In this document: positions 16,473 through 24,005 of the stretch, one piece after another | Position numbering within the stretch: the first letter of the stretch is position 1 | How the letters are laid out: each line of letters begins with the position of its first letter | NCBI GenBank assembly: GCA_900551075.1 | Contig: URVB01000051.1 | Span: 1 to 27,239 of the forward strand | Origin: an uncultured Blautia sp. | GTDB lineage: Bacteria; Bacillota; Clostridia; Lachnospirales; Lachnospiraceae | Length of the DNA stretch: 27,239 nt | Reading direction: 5' to 3' | Notes under the pieces: model-generated | What the model was told of the DNA's origin: nothing | The model's database searches: none | The model's input: only the letters and a program-made list of their open reading frames with translations | Made by a program: the position numbers and the translations under genes

Positions 16473-17243
16473 TTACGTGACCTTCTCCTGCAAATATGCC
16501 TGTACCAGATAACGGAACTCTTCACCTGCATAGTCATGCGTTGACAAAGTAAGAAACTGGTCGTCCGTATCAACCTCTGCTTCCCGGTCTACTGCTGCAT
16601 TCATTTCCCGCCGACTTAAAATATCCTTAATAAATGCCCTGACATTGCCTTCATGAGCTCCCTGATTAAAACGCATGAGCAGATGCCGGTTATCCGACCG
16701 GTAAGCCGCAAATATCCGATACTGCAGCACACTGTCCGGTGTAAAAATGTATACAATGGAATGCTCCTCCAGAAACTGCCGGTCCCGGTACCGGAACAAT
16801 CCTTCGAATTGAGAGCTGCCCTCCGTATTAGCTCCGTAAAGAACGGTAAGAGAATCTGAAAAATCCATATGGTTCAGGCTTTCCGAAAAAACAGCGCCGG
16901 ATTTTTCTTCCCTGCCTCCCGCATCATGATTCTGATAATAAGTATCGTCTGTTGCATGTTGAAGCACAGGAGCATCTACAACCCCCGGAATGGTAATCCA
17001 GGCATAAATATCCGGATTTCCCTTTTGGAGCCTTTCAAAATCCACCGGGACTTCCAGCTTTCCGTCCCCATTGTACATGGATGACACATCTCCTGACTGA
17101 CGGATTCGTGCATAGTTTTCGGTGCATTCCAAATACACCTGCTCATCCTTTGCTTCCTGATACAACCGCCAGGCACAATTGCCTGCCACAGCAGCAGCCA
17201 GAGCAATTGCCGCTCCGCCCACTGCCAGAATCATTTTTTTCAT
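16473..17243 (-). CDS. Class B sortase-like protein lacking catalytic His and Cys
   Basis: This 256-residue protein has an N-terminal membrane anchor (residues about 4-24) and a complete class B sortase scaffold: VDFERLQKGNPDIYAWITIPG, DDTYYQNHD, FSDSLTVLYG, YIFTPDSVLQYRIFAA and DQFLTLSTH. In active class B sortases the YGHN histidine and the TLSTC cysteine are catalytic. Here they read YGAN (A138, codon GCT) and STH (H236), while the arginine (R244, in EFRYLVQA) remains. A transpeptidase reaction through cysteine is therefore not possible as written. The rest of the frame is intact, which suggests selection for a binding or scaffold role rather than decay. GGAGG precedes the ATG, and the gene starts six bases after the VanZ-LCP gene. 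Confidence 0.88.
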   Translation of the reverse strand: MKKMILAVGGAAIALAAAVAGNCAWRLYQEAKDEQVYLECTENYARIRQSGDVSSMYNGDGKLEVPVDFERLQKGNPDIYAWITIPGVVDAPVLQHATDDTYYQNHDAGGREEKSGAVFSESLNHMDFSDSLTVLYGANTEGSSQFEGLFRYRDRQFLEEHSIVYIFTPDSVLQYRIFAAYRSDNRHLLMRFNQGAHEGNVRAFIKDILSRREMNAAVDREAEVDTDDQFLTLSTHDYAGEEFRYLVQAYLQEKVT

Positions 17244-17249
17244 AAAATG

Positions 17250-18875
17250 CTATTCCTCCGTCGTCACCCGGATATAAAAAGTATCCAGAATCAACTGGTA
17301 AAGCGCATCGTCATCCACAATATACTCGTCGTATACCGCTCCCTGTGCTGCCTTTCCCCGCAGAGAAATCAGATTATCCCTCTGAAAAGACATACTCAGT
17401 GCCTGCGTCACAAGATATACAGCCTTATCCAGACTTAAATCCGTGACCATTTGACCGGAAAGCTCCTGATATAACGCGGCCGGCAGCATATAGTCCTTCT
17501 GCACAGCCGACACGGCCTGCCGGAAAAAGCTTTCCAGATAAATCCTCTGCCGGTTCATACGCAGTGTGTTACTGTCATGAATGGAGGTATTTCTCCATTT
17601 TGTAAAATAAAATGCACTTTGCCCTTTCAATGTTACGGTCGCCCCCTCTGTGAGCTGAGAATCCACCGTGCTCAAATCCTCCGGAACCGTCACCGTAACA
17701 CCGCCAACGGCGTCATTGATTTTTGCAATCGATGCCATATGGAAGGCCGCATACCCATTAATGGGAATTCCATAAAACAGCTTGGAAACCGCATCCACCA
17801 TGTACTGGCAACTGATCTCTTTACCGTCACCGAAAGCATACGCCAGGCCCAAATGGTTTTTCTCCTCTCCCAGGTAGTTTCCTCTGGCATCATAAATCGG
17901 TATCTCCGTCATTGCGTCACGGGAAATGGCAATCACTTTAATCTTCTTTGATTCTAAATTCATCGTCACAAGAAAAATGGTATCCGCCTGTCCGCTTTCC
18001 CCCGATATCCCCGTAAACTGCTGGATTTCTTCACTTCTCTGATCAATTCCCATGCAGAGAATCGTAATCATCCCTTCATTAAAACGATAGGCCTGTCCAT
18101 TGTGCCAAATCAAATCTGAATCCGCTCCTGATGGTATGGCGCCCTCTTCCCGTGATACCATGCTCAGCTTCACTGTGCTGACGTTTTTCTGAAGCTTTTC
18201 CGCCCCGCGGACACGGAGATAATGGTAAGCCCCAAAAACACCTCCAATGCCAACAGCAGCCGCCAGAACGACAACCAGCACAGCCCGGAACACATAAGCA
18301 TGTCTGCTTTTTTGTCCGAAAGCGCTTCTCCATATCCACATCAGCCCGGCTCCCAAAAGACCTCCCAGTGTATTAAAGATCAAATCATCCACATCAAAGG
18401 TTCCCAGTCTTCCTCCCAGTTGAATCAGCTCTACCGACAGGCTGAAGCCCACAGAAATCCCAAAGCTTCCAGGAAGTAAACCTCTCCTTTTGTGCTGCCA
18501 GGCAAAAAGAAAGCCCAACGGCAGAAACAGCAAAAGATTGGCTCCATCCCGAATCAGCTCCCGGTTAATATGATCAAAATCCCGCAGACCGTTGAGAGGC
18601 ATCAGCTGCATTCGATATATCTCAGAGGTATCTCTGGAAAACACCGTAATGGCAAAAATACACACCATATAAATGACCAGAAGCACACGAATACAGTTTT
18701 GTCTCCAGGTCTCTTTGCTGTCTGCAGGAATCCGAATTCCCGGGATAACCAGAGCATAAGAAACCATACATGCCAAAGCCAGAAGGACGATGACCAGATA
18801 AATGAACGACGGCACTGACTGAAGCTCTGCGGACAGAGTGTCCAGCCCTTTTCCAAAATCGCTTAATACTTTCAA
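17250..18875 (-). CDS. VanZ domain fused to LytR-CpsA-Psr (LCP) wall-polymer ligase
   Basis: This 541-residue protein combines two families. Residues about 25-185 form a VanZ-like membrane domain with its signature acids: VELIQLGGR (E149, Q152) and FDVDDLIFNTLGGLLGAG (D161-D164, N168). After a further membrane helix at about 195-218, residues about 268-480 form an extracellular LCP domain, with D278 and R280 in CMGIDQR, D298 in GQADTIFLV and R319 in AISRDAM, the residues that bind the pyrophosphate lipid. LCP enzymes transfer capsule or teichoic acid from undecaprenyl diphosphate to peptidoglycan, so this is the likely attachment enzyme for the polymer. The start is TTG at 18875 with AGAGGT eight bases upstream. 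It lies 12 bases after the Ig-like gene. Confidence 0.88.
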   Translation of the reverse strand: MKVLSDFGKGLDTLSAELQSVPSFIYLVIVLLALACMVSYALVIPGIRIPADSKETWRQNCIRVLLVIYMVCIFAITVFSRDTSEIYRMQLMPLNGLRDFDHINRELIRDGANLLLFLPLGFLFAWQHKRRGLLPGSFGISVGFSLSVELIQLGGRLGTFDVDDLIFNTLGGLLGAGLMWIWRSAFGQKSRHAYVFRAVLVVVLAAAVGIGGVFGAYHYLRVRGAEKLQKNVSTVKLSMVSREEGAIPSGADSDLIWHNGQAYRFNEGMITILCMGIDQRSEEIQQFTGISGESGQADTIFLVTMNLESKKIKVIAISRDAMTEIPIYDARGNYLGEEKNHLGLAYAFGDGKEISCQYMVDAVSKLFYGIPINGYAAFHMASIAKINDAVGGVTVTVPEDLSTVDSQLTEGATVTLKGQSAFYFTKWRNTSIHDSNTLRMNRQRIYLESFFRQAVSAVQKDYMLPAALYQELSGQMVTDLSLDKAVYLVTQALSMSFQRDNLISLRGKAAQGAVYDEYIVDDDALYQLILDTFYIRVTTEE

Positions 18876-18887
18876 TATAAAACCTCT

Positions 18888-19358
18888 TTACTGTGCTGCT
18901 TTCACTATCAGTTTCAGTTCTCTCGGGGGGCTCGCGTTTCCGTCTGTATCCGTTGCAAAATACACCAGTGTGTACTCACCCGGAACATTCAAATCAAAAA
19001 CCCCCTGCACCTGGATTCTGCGGAACAGTGTGGAGCGGTCACACTTATCATCCGTGATATCTGCTACCTGTGCCACCACATCAAAGGACTCCCCTGCTGT
19101 AATTTCCGCCGTTTCGGCTGCCAGCGTCAGCACAGGTACCGCCGGGTCATCCGGCATCGGCAAAGGTGTGGGCGCAGGCGTAGGCTCCGGTGTAGGTGCA
19201 GGCTCCGGTGTAGGTGTGGGTGCAGGCTCCATCGTCTGCTGCCCACTGGCAGTGAGCGTAAGCTTTTCATTCACCTGCTCCAGAGAACGCAGCGCAAACA
19301 CCAGCGCTGCAGCAGCCACCAGAAGCAATGCAAACGTAACCAGTATTTTTTTCTTCAT
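18888..19358 (-). CDS. Membrane-anchored Ig-like (DUF5011-type) protein with Pro/Thr linker
   Basis: This is a 156-residue protein with an N-terminal signal anchor (KKKILVTFALLLVAAAALVFAL), a linker of Thr-Pro-Glu-Ala repeats at about 44-68, and one beta-sandwich domain at about 73-155. That domain has ITAGESFDVVAQVADITDD and GVFDLNVPGEYTLVYFATDTDGN, the pattern of DUF5011/HYR-type bacterial Ig-like domains. No enzyme motif is seen. GGAGGTG precedes the ATG. It sits between the second kinase and the VanZ-LCP gene and resembles, in domain type, the longer anchored protein at 22277-23215. A role as an extracellular partner of the assembly machinery is inference. Confidence 0.82.
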   Translation of the reverse strand: MKKKILVTFALLLVAAAALVFALRSLEQVNEKLTLTASGQQTMEPAPTPTPEPAPTPEPTPAPTPLPMPDDPAVPVLTLAAETAEITAGESFDVVAQVADITDDKCDRSTLFRRIQVQGVFDLNVPGEYTLVYFATDTDGNASPPRELKLIVKAAQ

Positions 19359-19370
19359 GCCGCACCTCCT

Positions 19371-20861
19371 TTACAGCGAATCTTCGGTGTTCATGGCTTT
19401 TTTATCCAGTTCCGGATAGCTCCGGTATTTCCCGTACCGTCCATATCCACCATACTTTCCGTACTTTCCATATTTCCCGTATCTTCCGCCGTAACCATAG
19501 GAGGAATAACCTCCCGGATGACGGTTTATGACATAGCCCAACAGTTTTTCTTCCCGGATATAAGGCGCGATTGCATCCCTGATCTCTTTGACAGCCGCCC
19601 TGTCATAGCGAACCACATACATTACCGCATCCGCATACTCAGCCAAAACCGCACCATCAGCAAACAGATGGGAAGGCGGCGTATCAATCACAATATAATC
19701 GTAAAGATTTCGCAGCTCCTCCATGAGCTCCTGCATTTTCCTGTCCTCAAGAGTAGTGGAGGCTTTCCCCTGACTCGTTCCTCCGCCAATAAAATCCACA
19801 TCATCCTTTGTCTGTATAATCTCATCAAGGGAGCTGATCTTCCTGAAATAATCTGACAGCCCTGCCCCTCCCCCCTCTATGCCTAAAAGCCTTCCCACCG
19901 TGGGATTTCTAAAATCTCCGTCTATGATCAACACCCTTTTTTCCCGTTGGGCAAAGGCAATGGCAAGATTAGCCGCAACAACGCTTTTTCCCTCCTCCGG
20001 GATGGTACTGGCAACAAGCACTACCTGCTTCCCTTCCTTTTCCATCAGTCGCTCTATACGGGTCTGGGCAGTCAAAAGCGTCTGCTTAAATCCCCAGTCC
20101 ACCCGCTTATTTGTCAGCATAAGCTGTTCCTTTTTGCTGTTCACCCTTTTTTTCAGTTGAATATTGGGTATGGCTGCAATGCAGGCTTTGCCCGTTACTT
20201 TCTGCATGTCGCTTTCCCGCCGCACGGTTCCCGTCATAGCCACGTACACCGTGGCAACCGCAAAACAGAGTACCGCGCCCGCCAGGGCTCCCTTTGCAGC
20301 CGACATCGGCAGCCGGTAAGGATTCGCAGGTGTTTTGCCTGCCTTGGACTCATCCACAATCTGGAGCTCCACAGCCCCCACGGTCTCGGAGGCCCACCGT
20401 GGATATATTTCTTTCAGATTATCCAGCAGCAGATTGGCATTTTTATAATTGTTTGCACTGATCTGAACGCTGAAAAGATTGGAGCCCTCCGTGTTGGATG
20501 CCGCAATCCGGTAATTTTCATTCCGGCTGTCCTCCAGAATATTTGCCGTCAGCTCCTGCCGGAATTCCCGAAAGGAGGCTAGCGTAGAAGCCGATTGGCT
20601 GAGCCTTTTGGCTATAGCCGCATCTGTCGCCGTGTCCCCTGTCTTGTCCACCGCATAAGTAATCTTCGCTGTATAGGCAGGAACATAAGTGTGATTCAAA
20701 TAAGCCGTGACCAGAGAGGTGACCGTCAGCAGTACCAGAAGAAGCTGCAGCCAGCAGCGCTTCAGGCAGCGCACATAATCGTCAAATATTCCTCCGAGAT
20801 CCAGCACAATCTCATCATCTTCATATTGTTCTATAGTGCTCTGTATCTCTGTCTGCATCAT
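19371..20861 (-). CDS. Fused Wzz/BY-type tyrosine kinase (second copy)
   Basis: This 496-residue protein joins a chain-length-determinant part to a bacterial tyrosine kinase. Membrane helices at about 37-54 and 189-210 flank an extracellular loop. The cytoplasmic kinase has Walker A ASTIPEEGKSVVAANLA (284-300), Walker A' LIIDGDFRNP (311-320) and Walker B YIVIDTPP (389-396). The C-terminal tail carries 11 tyrosines between 452 and 482 in Tyr-Gly-Lys-type repeats, the autophosphorylation cluster. Such proteins control chain length and export with Wzy and are dephosphorylated by CpsB-type phosphatases. The start overlaps the stop of the first kinase gene by four bases; either of two adjacent ATGs could be used. 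Confidence 0.93.
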   Translation of the reverse strand: MMQTEIQSTIEQYEDDEIVLDLGGIFDDYVRCLKRCWLQLLLVLLTVTSLVTAYLNHTYVPAYTAKITYAVDKTGDTATDAAIAKRLSQSASTLASFREFRQELTANILEDSRNENYRIAASNTEGSNLFSVQISANNYKNANLLLDNLKEIYPRWASETVGAVELQIVDESKAGKTPANPYRLPMSAAKGALAGAVLCFAVATVYVAMTGTVRRESDMQKVTGKACIAAIPNIQLKKRVNSKKEQLMLTNKRVDWGFKQTLLTAQTRIERLMEKEGKQVVLVASTIPEEGKSVVAANLAIAFAQREKRVLIIDGDFRNPTVGRLLGIEGGGAGLSDYFRKISSLDEIIQTKDDVDFIGGGTSQGKASTTLEDRKMQELMEELRNLYDYIVIDTPPSHLFADGAVLAEYADAVMYVVRYDRAAVKEIRDAIAPYIREEKLLGYVINRHPGGYSSYGYGGRYGKYGKYGKYGGYGRYGKYRSYPELDKKAMNTEDSL

Positions 20862-22264
20862 CCCTCACCGTTCTTCCCGTACCCATACCTGTAATAATAC
20901 TTTCCGTATTTGCTGTTTCTTTTTTTTACACTGCCTCCGGCTCCGGCCATGTTGATGACACCGCCCAGAACCTGGGTTCCCGCATCCTCCAGAACGTCAA
21001 CCACATCATTTACGACCGCTGCCGGTTCCCTATTCTGCCTCATGGACAAAACGGTCGCCTCCACAGCGCCTGCCAGAATTTCCACATCCCGGGCAATTCC
21101 CACGGGCGGGGTGTCGATAATCACATAATCCGTATGACTGCGGAACATCCCCAGCAGTTCCTTTATCTTTTCCCCGTCCAACAGACGATCCGGGTCCGCT
21201 ACGCCCTGCTTCTGCCACAGACAAATCAGGTTCTTCTGACCCGTCTGCCAATCCAGCACCTTATCCAGAGATGCCTTCCCTTCCAGAAAATCTGAAACAG
21301 AGGTTCCTTCCTCCACTTCCTTGTCAAAAAATCTGGCCAATGCGGGCTTTCTCATATCCCCGTCCATGAGAATGACCCGTTTTCCTTTTCGGATCAGACT
21401 CAGCGCAAGATTGCCCGCCAATGTAGTCTTACCTTCGTTTTCCAGAATACTGGATACCATTACTATTTTCTTCTCACGCCGCCGCATACGCTGGGAAAGA
21501 ACCGTTGCCAGCCGGTCCATCTCCTCCACAAAGCCCGGCTCCTTCACCGTATCGGTGATGCACAGTCTCTGCATTCCTTTTTCCTTTTTCGTATACTGCA
21601 GTACGCCCAGAATCTCCATATCCAGCAGATGCTCCGCCTGCTCCTGACTGTAGATTCTGGTGGAAAACATAGCCAGCAGTGCTGTAAGCCCGGCTCCCGC
21701 CAGCAATACCACCGCCGCGGCTGCAGCCGCATACTTCCAGGGCTGTGCCTGATTTTTTACGATATTATCCGCCGAAAAACTGTCCAGCTTCTTAATGACA
21801 TACCCTGTCTCAAAATATCCCGCAAGTTCCGGATAACTATCCGTGGCAGTCTTCAAAAGCCGGAAGGCATACTCTGCAGAGCCGGAGGTTGCGCTCAGGG
21901 TAATCAGATTGGTACCTGGCACCTGGGCTGCACTTACACTTCCTGCAACGCCTTCTGCCAACTCTGACTTACCTATCTGGTCCTTCAGGGTATCACTGTT
22001 CAGCACATTGACATTCCGGGACACTGCGCTGTCCACACTATATTCTCCAAACGTTGCGGTGGTATTGTCCCTGGACAGCACCGTCAGATTCACCTCCGCC
22101 GTATAGCTGTCGGACATATACATATCCAGAGCCACATATGCGCCGATTCCCACAATCACCGCACACATGGCTATCACAAAAGCACTGTGCAAAAGTCTGC
22201 CCCATATATAAGAAATATCCAGGGAAATATACCCCTGCGTTCTCTGTCGGTTTCTTTCCTCCAT
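20858..22264 (-). CDS. Fused Wzz/BY-type tyrosine kinase (first copy)
   Basis: This 468-residue protein has the same fused layout as its neighbour: helices at about 28-48 and 178-200 around an external loop, then Walker A SSILENEGKTTLAGNLA (272-288), Walker A' LMDGDMRKP and Walker B YVIIDTPP (381-388), and a tyrosine-rich tail of Tyr-Gly-Lys and Tyr-Tyr-Tyr type in the last 20 residues. I choose ATG at 22264; a GTG directly before it is in frame but too close to GGAGG. It differs substantially from the second copy in the loop and tail, so the pair is an old duplication or separate acquisitions. It is four-base overlapped with the second kinase. Confidence 0.93.
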   Translation of the reverse strand: MEERNRQRTQGYISLDISYIWGRLLHSAFVIAMCAVIVGIGAYVALDMYMSDSYTAEVNLTVLSRDNTTATFGEYSVDSAVSRNVNVLNSDTLKDQIGKSELAEGVAGSVSAAQVPGTNLITLSATSGSAEYAFRLLKTATDSYPELAGYFETGYVIKKLDSFSADNIVKNQAQPWKYAAAAAAVVLLAGAGLTALLAMFSTRIYSQEQAEHLLDMEILGVLQYTKKEKGMQRLCITDTVKEPGFVEEMDRLATVLSQRMRRREKKIVMVSSILENEGKTTLAGNLALSLIRKGKRVILMDGDMRKPALARFFDKEVEEGTSVSDFLEGKASLDKVLDWQTGQKNLICLWQKQGVADPDRLLDGEKIKELLGMFRSHTDYVIIDTPPVGIARDVEILAGAVEATVLSMRQNREPAAVVNDVVDVLEDAGTQVLGGVINMAGAGGSVKKRNSKYGKYYYRYGYGKNGEG

Positions 22265-22276
22265 CACTGCCTCCTC

Positions 22277-23215
22277 TTACTCTACCACGACCATGAGATA
22301 GGCCGTGCAGTCGTAGCCGGATTTCGGAGCGGTGTAGGTGTACACCACATTATAGATTCCCGGCGTATTCACATCTACGCTGGAGTTGATCCCGATCTGC
22401 GAAATATTTACCCACTTCAGCTCAGAGCCATTTGCAGTCTGCTCCGTGACATCCTGCCACTCACCGTTTTGGTAAACGGAAACCATAGGACCATAATCAA
22501 TCTGGCTGGTCCCGCCATCATTTACATATTCCAGATAAGCGCTGGGGTCAAAGCTCTCGCCCTTCTTCAGGTAAATCAAATACTCTTTTAACTCAATGGA
22601 CGGGCGCAGGCTCCGCTCCTCATAGCTGTCCTCATAAATCTCCACCTGGACGGAAAGAGACGTGGTATCCCCCACACTGTTGGTCACACTGACTGTACAA
22701 TCATAAAGCCCTGCCTGAGGCTCTCCCCCAAGCAGACTTTCCTCTCCGTTCAGGGTAATAAACGGCGTAACATCTCCGTCGATACAGTCGTCCGCTTTTA
22801 TGTAGCTGAACAATGACAGCACCTGGTTAGCCGGAAAACGCAGCGGACTTTCAATAGAAAAATGTACTTTCCGGTAATTGGTATAGGTAAGGTTTCTGGT
22901 CAAGCGTCCCATATTGCTGGAGTCATCAAAGGCCACATAGTTTACCAGAAACTGGTTCTGTCCGCCTTTCGGATCTTTCTCAATGCTCTCAATGACAACG
23001 CTGTCAGTCACATCCCCATCCCGTTCATCCCGGGCTGTCACGCCCTCCTTCAATTCTTCTTCAGAGGCTCCGATACGCACGGAAAGTTCCTTCTCTGCAG
23101 CCTGCAGCACCGGACCTTCCGTGTCTGTCTGCTCCTTTTGTTTTTCATAATACCGATAGCCCCCTAAAACTGCCAAAGCACACAGAACTGCCAGTATTAT
23201 CCTCGCTTTTTTCAT
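22277..23215 (-). CDS. Membrane-anchored multi-Ig-like protein of unknown function
   Basis: This is a 312-residue protein with a short N-terminal membrane anchor (ARIILAVLCALAVLGGY) and an extracellular part made of about three beta-sandwich units. The first, about 34-110, has DERDGDVTDSVVIESI and FLVNYVAFDDSSN, typical of DUF5011. The second, about 113-192, has DDCIDGDVTPFITLNG. The third ends in VNTPGIYNVVYTYTAPKSG. No enzymatic motif is seen. GAGGAG precedes the ATG. It sits between the phosphatase and the first kinase. The shorter anchored Ig-like protein at 18888-19358 shares its type, so the kinase pair is bracketed by two such proteins. Confidence 0.83.
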   Translation of the reverse strand: MKKARIILAVLCALAVLGGYRYYEKQKEQTDTEGPVLQAAEKELSVRIGASEEELKEGVTARDERDGDVTDSVVIESIEKDPKGGQNQFLVNYVAFDDSSNMGRLTRNLTYTNYRKVHFSIESPLRFPANQVLSLFSYIKADDCIDGDVTPFITLNGEESLLGGEPQAGLYDCTVSVTNSVGDTTSLSVQVEIYEDSYEERSLRPSIELKEYLIYLKKGESFDPSAYLEYVNDGGTSQIDYGPMVSVYQNGEWQDVTEQTANGSELKWVNISQIGINSSVDVNTPGIYNVVYTYTAPKSGYDCTAYLMVVVE

Positions 23216-23240
23216 TGCACTGCTCCTCTTGTCTCAATTT

Positions 23241-23957
23241 TCACCGAATAACCGGATGTCCTTTTAATATGCGGCCGGGATTTTCCGATAACCACAGATG
23301 CACCTGTTCCTCCGGGTATCTGTCCCACAGCCGCCGCTCAGTATCTTTCACAGCCGGTGGCCGGTATACCGCATCATGGGCATCCGTTGCCACGACGCTC
23401 ACAAGTCCCTCCGAGAGCAGCCAGCCGGACAGCCGTCTGGCTGCTTCCCCGAAGCTGCCCCAGAGACTTCCTGCGTTAATCTGAAATACACAGTCCTGCT
23501 CTGCCAGATAATAAACAAGCTCTCTGTCGTTCTTTATAAACCGGTATCGCTCCGGATGTGCGAGAATGACCCGATACCCCCCGGCCCACAATTCTGAAAG
23601 TCTGCGAATCACATTACGGACACTTTCGTCAAAATCAAATTCCACCAGAAGATAATTGGTATGATTCAAAGTAAGAAGCTGACCTTTTTCCACCTGCTCC
23701 AACACATCATCATCCAGAAAAATCTCCATTCCCGGATAAAGCTTCAGCGGAATCCCCCGCTCCTCTATGGCTGTCTGCAATTTTGAAAATGCATGGTAAT
23801 AATCCTCTATTGTATAAGGGTAGTAATTCCCATGACTGGACGCTGCCATGTGGCGGATTCCCTCCCCGGCAGCTATAGCCGCCATGGAAATAGCGGTTTC
23901 CATGCTCTCCGCTCCGTCATCCAGTCCGGGCAAAATATGTGTATGTATGTCTACCAT
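23241..23957 (-). CDS. PHP-family protein-tyrosine phosphatase (CpsB/YwqE-like)
   Basis: This is a 238-residue metal-dependent phosphatase of the PHP fold. Metal-binding residues are visible in VDIHTHILPGLDDGA near the N terminus, SSHGNYYPYT, PGMEIFLDD, ILAHPERY and VATDAHD. I place the start at ATG 23957 because GGAAAGG lies upstream and the PHP motif then begins at residue 2; an in-frame start at 23990 would add 11 residues. CpsB/Wzb-type enzymes remove phosphate from the tyrosine cluster of the cognate BY-kinase, and both kinases are encoded two and three genes downstream. It lies 48 bases after the initiating transferase gene. Confidence 0.92.
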   Translation of the reverse strand: MVDIHTHILPGLDDGAESMETAISMAAIAAGEGIRHMAASSHGNYYPYTIEDYYHAFSKLQTAIEERGIPLKLYPGMEIFLDDDVLEQVEKGQLLTLNHTNYLLVEFDFDESVRNVIRRLSELWAGGYRVILAHPERYRFIKNDRELVYYLAEQDCVFQINAGSLWGSFGEAARRLSGWLLSEGLVSVVATDAHDAVYRPPAVKDTERRLWDRYPEEQVHLWLSENPGRILKGHPVIR

Positions 23958-24005
23958 AAGACATCCTTTCCTGTCATCTCTTCTGGTCAAAATTCTTCTG
24001 ATGTC

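Noticed and set aside
19947..20582. Plus-strand frame of 211 codons opposite the second kinase
   Set aside because: It lies entirely within a gene with intact Walker motifs in the opposite direction and shows no family features.
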